Source: an uncultured Lachnospiraceae bacterium
GTDB lineage: Bacteria > Bacillota > Clostridia > Lachnospirales > Lachnospiraceae
NCBI GenBank assembly: GCA_934317005.1
Contig: CAKREB010000006.1
Coordinates: 135,895 to 199,894 of the forward strand
Length of the DNA: 64,000 bases
Reading direction: 5' to 3'
Position 1 is the first letter of the stretch. The number at the start of each line of letters is the position of its first letter. The translations under genes and the position numbers were made by a program. Under the pieces are notes generated by a model. The model searched no databases, was not told the DNA's origin, and worked only from the letters and a program-made list of their open reading frames with translations. Shown one piece after another: positions 62,019-64,000 of the stretch.

Positions 62019-62552
62019 TTAAGTCAAATCATAAACCCTGACAGTATTGTCCTCGCTGCCTTTTTTGACGATAGTATGACAACCTATCGTAGTTCCCATA
62101 GCACGTAGTTTCCATTCTTCCTGGGTAGCGTTTAGCTTATCCAGTTCTTTCTGTCTTTTATCTTCATCTTCGATAGCTAATATCTCAGCTTTTTCCTTTT
62201 CATAGACATTTTTAAATTGACACCATTTCCTGAAAAAGTCCTGCATTGTAGGATTATCAAAAGTCAGCGAAATCTTCTGATTGGGTGTCTCAGCAAGTGA
62301 AAGATTCACTGAATCATCAATAGAAAATAACAGAGAGAGTACATCTCCGACTGTTTCAATATTAAAATCCAGAAAAACACTTACATTTAATCCCAGTGCG
62401 GTTGCTATCTTTTCTAACTGATCCGGTTTTGGATTCCGGATTCCAAGTTCATATTTTCTTATCGTACCAACATTAATGCCGGACAGCTCGGCTAACTGTA
62501 TCTGACTGTATCCTCTGAATTCCCGGTATGCCCGGATTTTTTTACCTACCAT
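62019..62552 (-). CDS. XRE-family repressor of the mobile element
   Basis: The 177-residue protein has an N-terminal helix-turn-helix (residues 5-60: RGYSQIQLAELSGINVGTIRKYELG) and an unrecognised C-terminal domain with a charged helix. AAGGAGG lies nine bases before the ATG. It is divergent from the excisionase-integrase unit, and CACAAAAGTG palindromes sit in both promoters. This is the usual layout of an element repressor that also controls itself. Confidence 0.88.
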   Translation of the reverse strand: MVGKKIRAYREFRGYSQIQLAELSGINVGTIRKYELGIRNPKPDQLEKIATALGLNVSVFLDFNIETVGDVLSLLFSIDDSVNLSLAETPNQKISLTFDNPTMQDFFRKWCQFKNVYEKEKAEILAIEDEDKRQKELDKLNATQEEWKLRAMGTTIGCHTIVKKGSEDNTVRVYDLT

Positions 62553-62591
62553 GATGTGCTGCCTCCTTAATAATATTTGTGATTCTATTCT

Positions 62592-62743
62592 AGCACAAAA
62601 GTGAATGATGCGAAAGAGGTTGTTTTTTCAGAGCGGATTATAAAACACTTTGGAATAGAAAAATTAAATTCGCAAATGTTTATTGACAAATTCACAAAAG
62701 TGAATTATTATAAGAGGACAACGAAAGAGTCACAAAAGTGACT
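62592..62743. promoter_or_regulatory. Divergent control region with three CACAAAAGTG operators
   Basis: CACAAAAGTG occurs at 62594-62603, 62693-62702 and 62731-62740; the latter two extend to AATTCACAAAAGTGAATT and AGTCACAAAAGTGACT. The rightward promoter is TTGACA (62683-62688), 17 bases, TATTAT (62706-62711), and operator 2 fills its spacer. Operator 1 lies in the spacer of a leftward TTTCGC / TAGAAT promoter. Operator 3 is just before the excisionase ribosome site. Confidence 0.85.
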
Positions 62744-62758
62744 GGAAAGGAGGACGCT

Positions 62759-62950
62759 ATGAGAACTAATTATATGATGACCGTTGATGATGTCATGGAA
62801 GAATTAGATGTGAAACGCAGTAAAGCATATTCGATTCTGAAACAGCTCAATGATGAACTGGTAAAGGAAGGGTATGTGGCAGTTCGTGGAAAGATTCCAC
62901 GTCCCTACTGGGAAACAAAATTTTATGGATGCTCTCAGAGAGCAGTATGA
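62759..62950 (+). CDS. Excisionase-like helix-turn-helix protein
   Basis: The 63-residue protein has a winged-helix/MerR-like DNA-binding pattern (MTVDDVMEELDVKRSKAYSI, LKQLNDELVKEGYVAVRGKI, then RPYWETKFYG). Such proteins direct tyrosine integrases toward excision. GGAAAGGAGG precedes ATG 62759. It lies 13 bases before the integrase gene. It may also act as a transcription factor. Confidence 0.82.
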   Translation: MRTNYMMTVDDVMEELDVKRSKAYSILKQLNDELVKEGYVAVRGKIPRPYWETKFYGCSQRAV

Positions 62951-62963
62951 AGGAGGGTTTAAG

Positions 62964-64000
62964 ATGTCAGCTTACAAAGACAAAACACAGGGAACCTGGT
63001 ATGTGAGCTTCCGTTATATTGACTGGACAGGAAAGAAGACGCAGAAGCTGAAAAGAGGGTTTAAGACAAAGAAAGAAGCATTGAATTATGAAAAGGAGTT
63101 CATAAGAAAGACTGCGGCGGATATGAAGATGGAGATGAACAGTTTTATTCAAGTCTATTTTGAAGATAAAAAGAATGAACTGAAAGAAAATTCAATCCGT
63201 AACAAGCAGCATATGATGAACAAGCACATTGTTCCGTATTTTGGAACAAGAAAAATGAATGAGATCACACCGGCAGATGTAATCCAGTGGCAGAATACCA
63301 TTCAAGAAAAAGGTTACAGCAAGACTTATGAACGCATGATTCAGAACCAGTTGAATGCATTGTTTAATCATGCACAGAAAATTTATAATCTGAAGGAAAA
63401 TCCATGTAAGAAAGTAAAAAAGATGGGGAAATCGGATGCAAATAAGTTGGAATTCTGGACAAAAGCAGAATATGACAGATTTATTGCCGGGATTGAGCCG
63501 GGGAGTGAAGATTATTTGATATTTGAAATTCTGTTCTGGACAGGAATCAGGGAAGGAGAACTTCTGGCATTGAGTCTTTCGGAGTTTGATATGAGCGGAA
63601 ATCTCCTGCATATCAATAAAACTTATAATCGGATCAGGAAAAGAGATGTGATTGATACTCCAAAAACAGAAAATTCTGTACGTACCATTGATATTCCCAA
63701 TTTTCTTAAGGAAGAGGTGCAGGAGTATGCGAAGAAACATTATGGATTTCCGGAAGATCATAGGTTGTTTCCGATTGTAGCGAGAACACTGCAGAAACGT
63801 CTTAAGAAATATGAAGCACTGACCGGTGTAAAACCAATCAGAGTGCATGATATCCGGCATAGCCATGTGGCATATTTGATTTATCAGGGCGTAGAGCCAT
63901 TGATTATCAAGGAGAGACTGGGACACAAAGATATTCAGATGACATTGAACACTTATGGGCATCTGTACCCGTCACAACAGAAAAAAGTAGCTGAGATGCT
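62964..64000 (+). CDS. int: Tyrosine recombinase/integrase (cut by window end)
   Basis: 345 codons are present and the stop lies beyond the window. An N-terminal AP2-like arm-binding region (TWYVSFRYIDWTGKKTQK), a SAM-like core-binding domain and the catalytic domain follow in order. The active site is complete: Arg196 (GIREGE), His295 and Arg298 (HDIRHSH), His321 (GHKD) and Tyr331 (NTYGHLYP). It is closest to integrases of Tn916-like and phage elements. AAGGAGGG precedes the ATG. The body of the element is to the right. Confidence 0.93.
   Translation, partial: MSAYKDKTQGTWYVSFRYIDWTGKKTQKLKRGFKTKKEALNYEKEFIRKTAADMKMEMNSFIQVYFEDKKNELKENSIRNKQHMMNKHIVPYFGTRKMNEITPADVIQWQNTIQEKGYSKTYERMIQNQLNALFNHAQKIYNLKENPCKKVKKMGKSDANKLEFWTKAEYDRFIAGIEPGSEDYLIFEILFWTGIREGELLALSLSEFDMSGNLLHINKTYNRIRKRDVIDTPKTENSVRTIDIPNFLKEEVQEYAKKHYGFPEDHRLFPIVARTLQKRLKKYEALTGVKPIRVHDIRHSHVAYLIYQGVEPLIIKERLGHKDIQMTLNTYGHLYPSQQKKVAEM

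Noticed and set aside
1..64000. tRNA or rRNA genes
   Set aside because: No cloverleaf with TTC-AAT type T-loop and CCA-end context, and no rRNA core sequence, was seen by eye in any intergenic region. A tRNAscan run would settle this.

Overview
The window looks like the chromosome of a strictly anaerobic, spore-forming member of the Lachnospiraceae (low-to-mid GC Clostridia). The evidence is a SCIFF ranthipeptide cassette, HydG for [FeFe] hydrogenase maturation, the oxygen-sensitive class III ribonucleotide reductase NrdD, CotF-type spore coat proteins and a YyaC-type spore protease, AGGAGG ribosome binding sites, a T-box leader, and gut-type carbohydrate genes (GH94, GH5, fucose and xylulose enzymes, glycogen phosphorylase). 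I cannot fix the genus.

Layout. 1-4.7 kb: six-Cys peptide SCIFF, its radical SAM maturase, a cation efflux protein and two proteins of unknown role. 4.8-8.3 kb: SOS-controlled recA, recX and rny. 8.4-17.5 kb: an ASKHA reactivase-like gene, a hairpin-rich tandem repeat, proC, an M23 peptidase, a small alarmone synthetase, an RsmF-like methyltransferase, a pseudouridine synthase, recU and membrane proteins. 17.5-22.3 kb: NrdR-boxed nrdD, then leuA behind a leucine T-box. 22.4-24.5 kb: a decaying set of small exported or membrane genes and two coat genes. 24.8-31 kb: an HD-GYP phosphodiesterase, 3 x 151 bp repeats, cellobiose phosphorylase, a structured leader, and TM1266-like/hydG. 31.3-41 kb: a PocR-MCP sensor, nadB-nadC, an IS-like hairpin, GH5, xylB, a fucose/arabinose-isomerase-family gene, and fucI. 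41.1-46.4 kb: cheD-moxR-DUF58-transglutaminase. 46.4-53 kb: another hairpin repeat array, then glgP, a small membrane protein, pfk and dnaX-ybaB-recR. 53-56.6 kb: YyaC (opposite strand), a LysM membrane protein with an MPN-like domain, and a DUF5711-type protein. 56.6-61.4 kb: the str operon genes rpsL-rpsG-fusA-tuf. 61.5-64 kb: the edge of an integrated mobile element (unknown gene, XRE repressor, excisionase-like gene, tyrosine integrase cut by the window end).

Several blocks work together. GH94, GH5, glgP and pfk feed sugar phosphates to glycolysis. XylB and the isomerases handle pentose or deoxyhexose. HydG and its small regulator serve hydrogenase assembly. recA, recX, recU, recR and dnaX cover recombination and replication.

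The least explained material is non-coding. There are three unrelated tandem arrays built of hairpins (9.87, 25.8 and 46.5 kb). A dispersed motif lies just downstream of four terminators. Three minus-strand genes share an inverted-repeat 5' leader ending in GCAGAAATGAGG. The mobile element carries three CACAAAAGTG operators, one exactly inside a promoter spacer. I saw no CRISPR array, tRNA or rRNA, and no plainly new multi-gene system.
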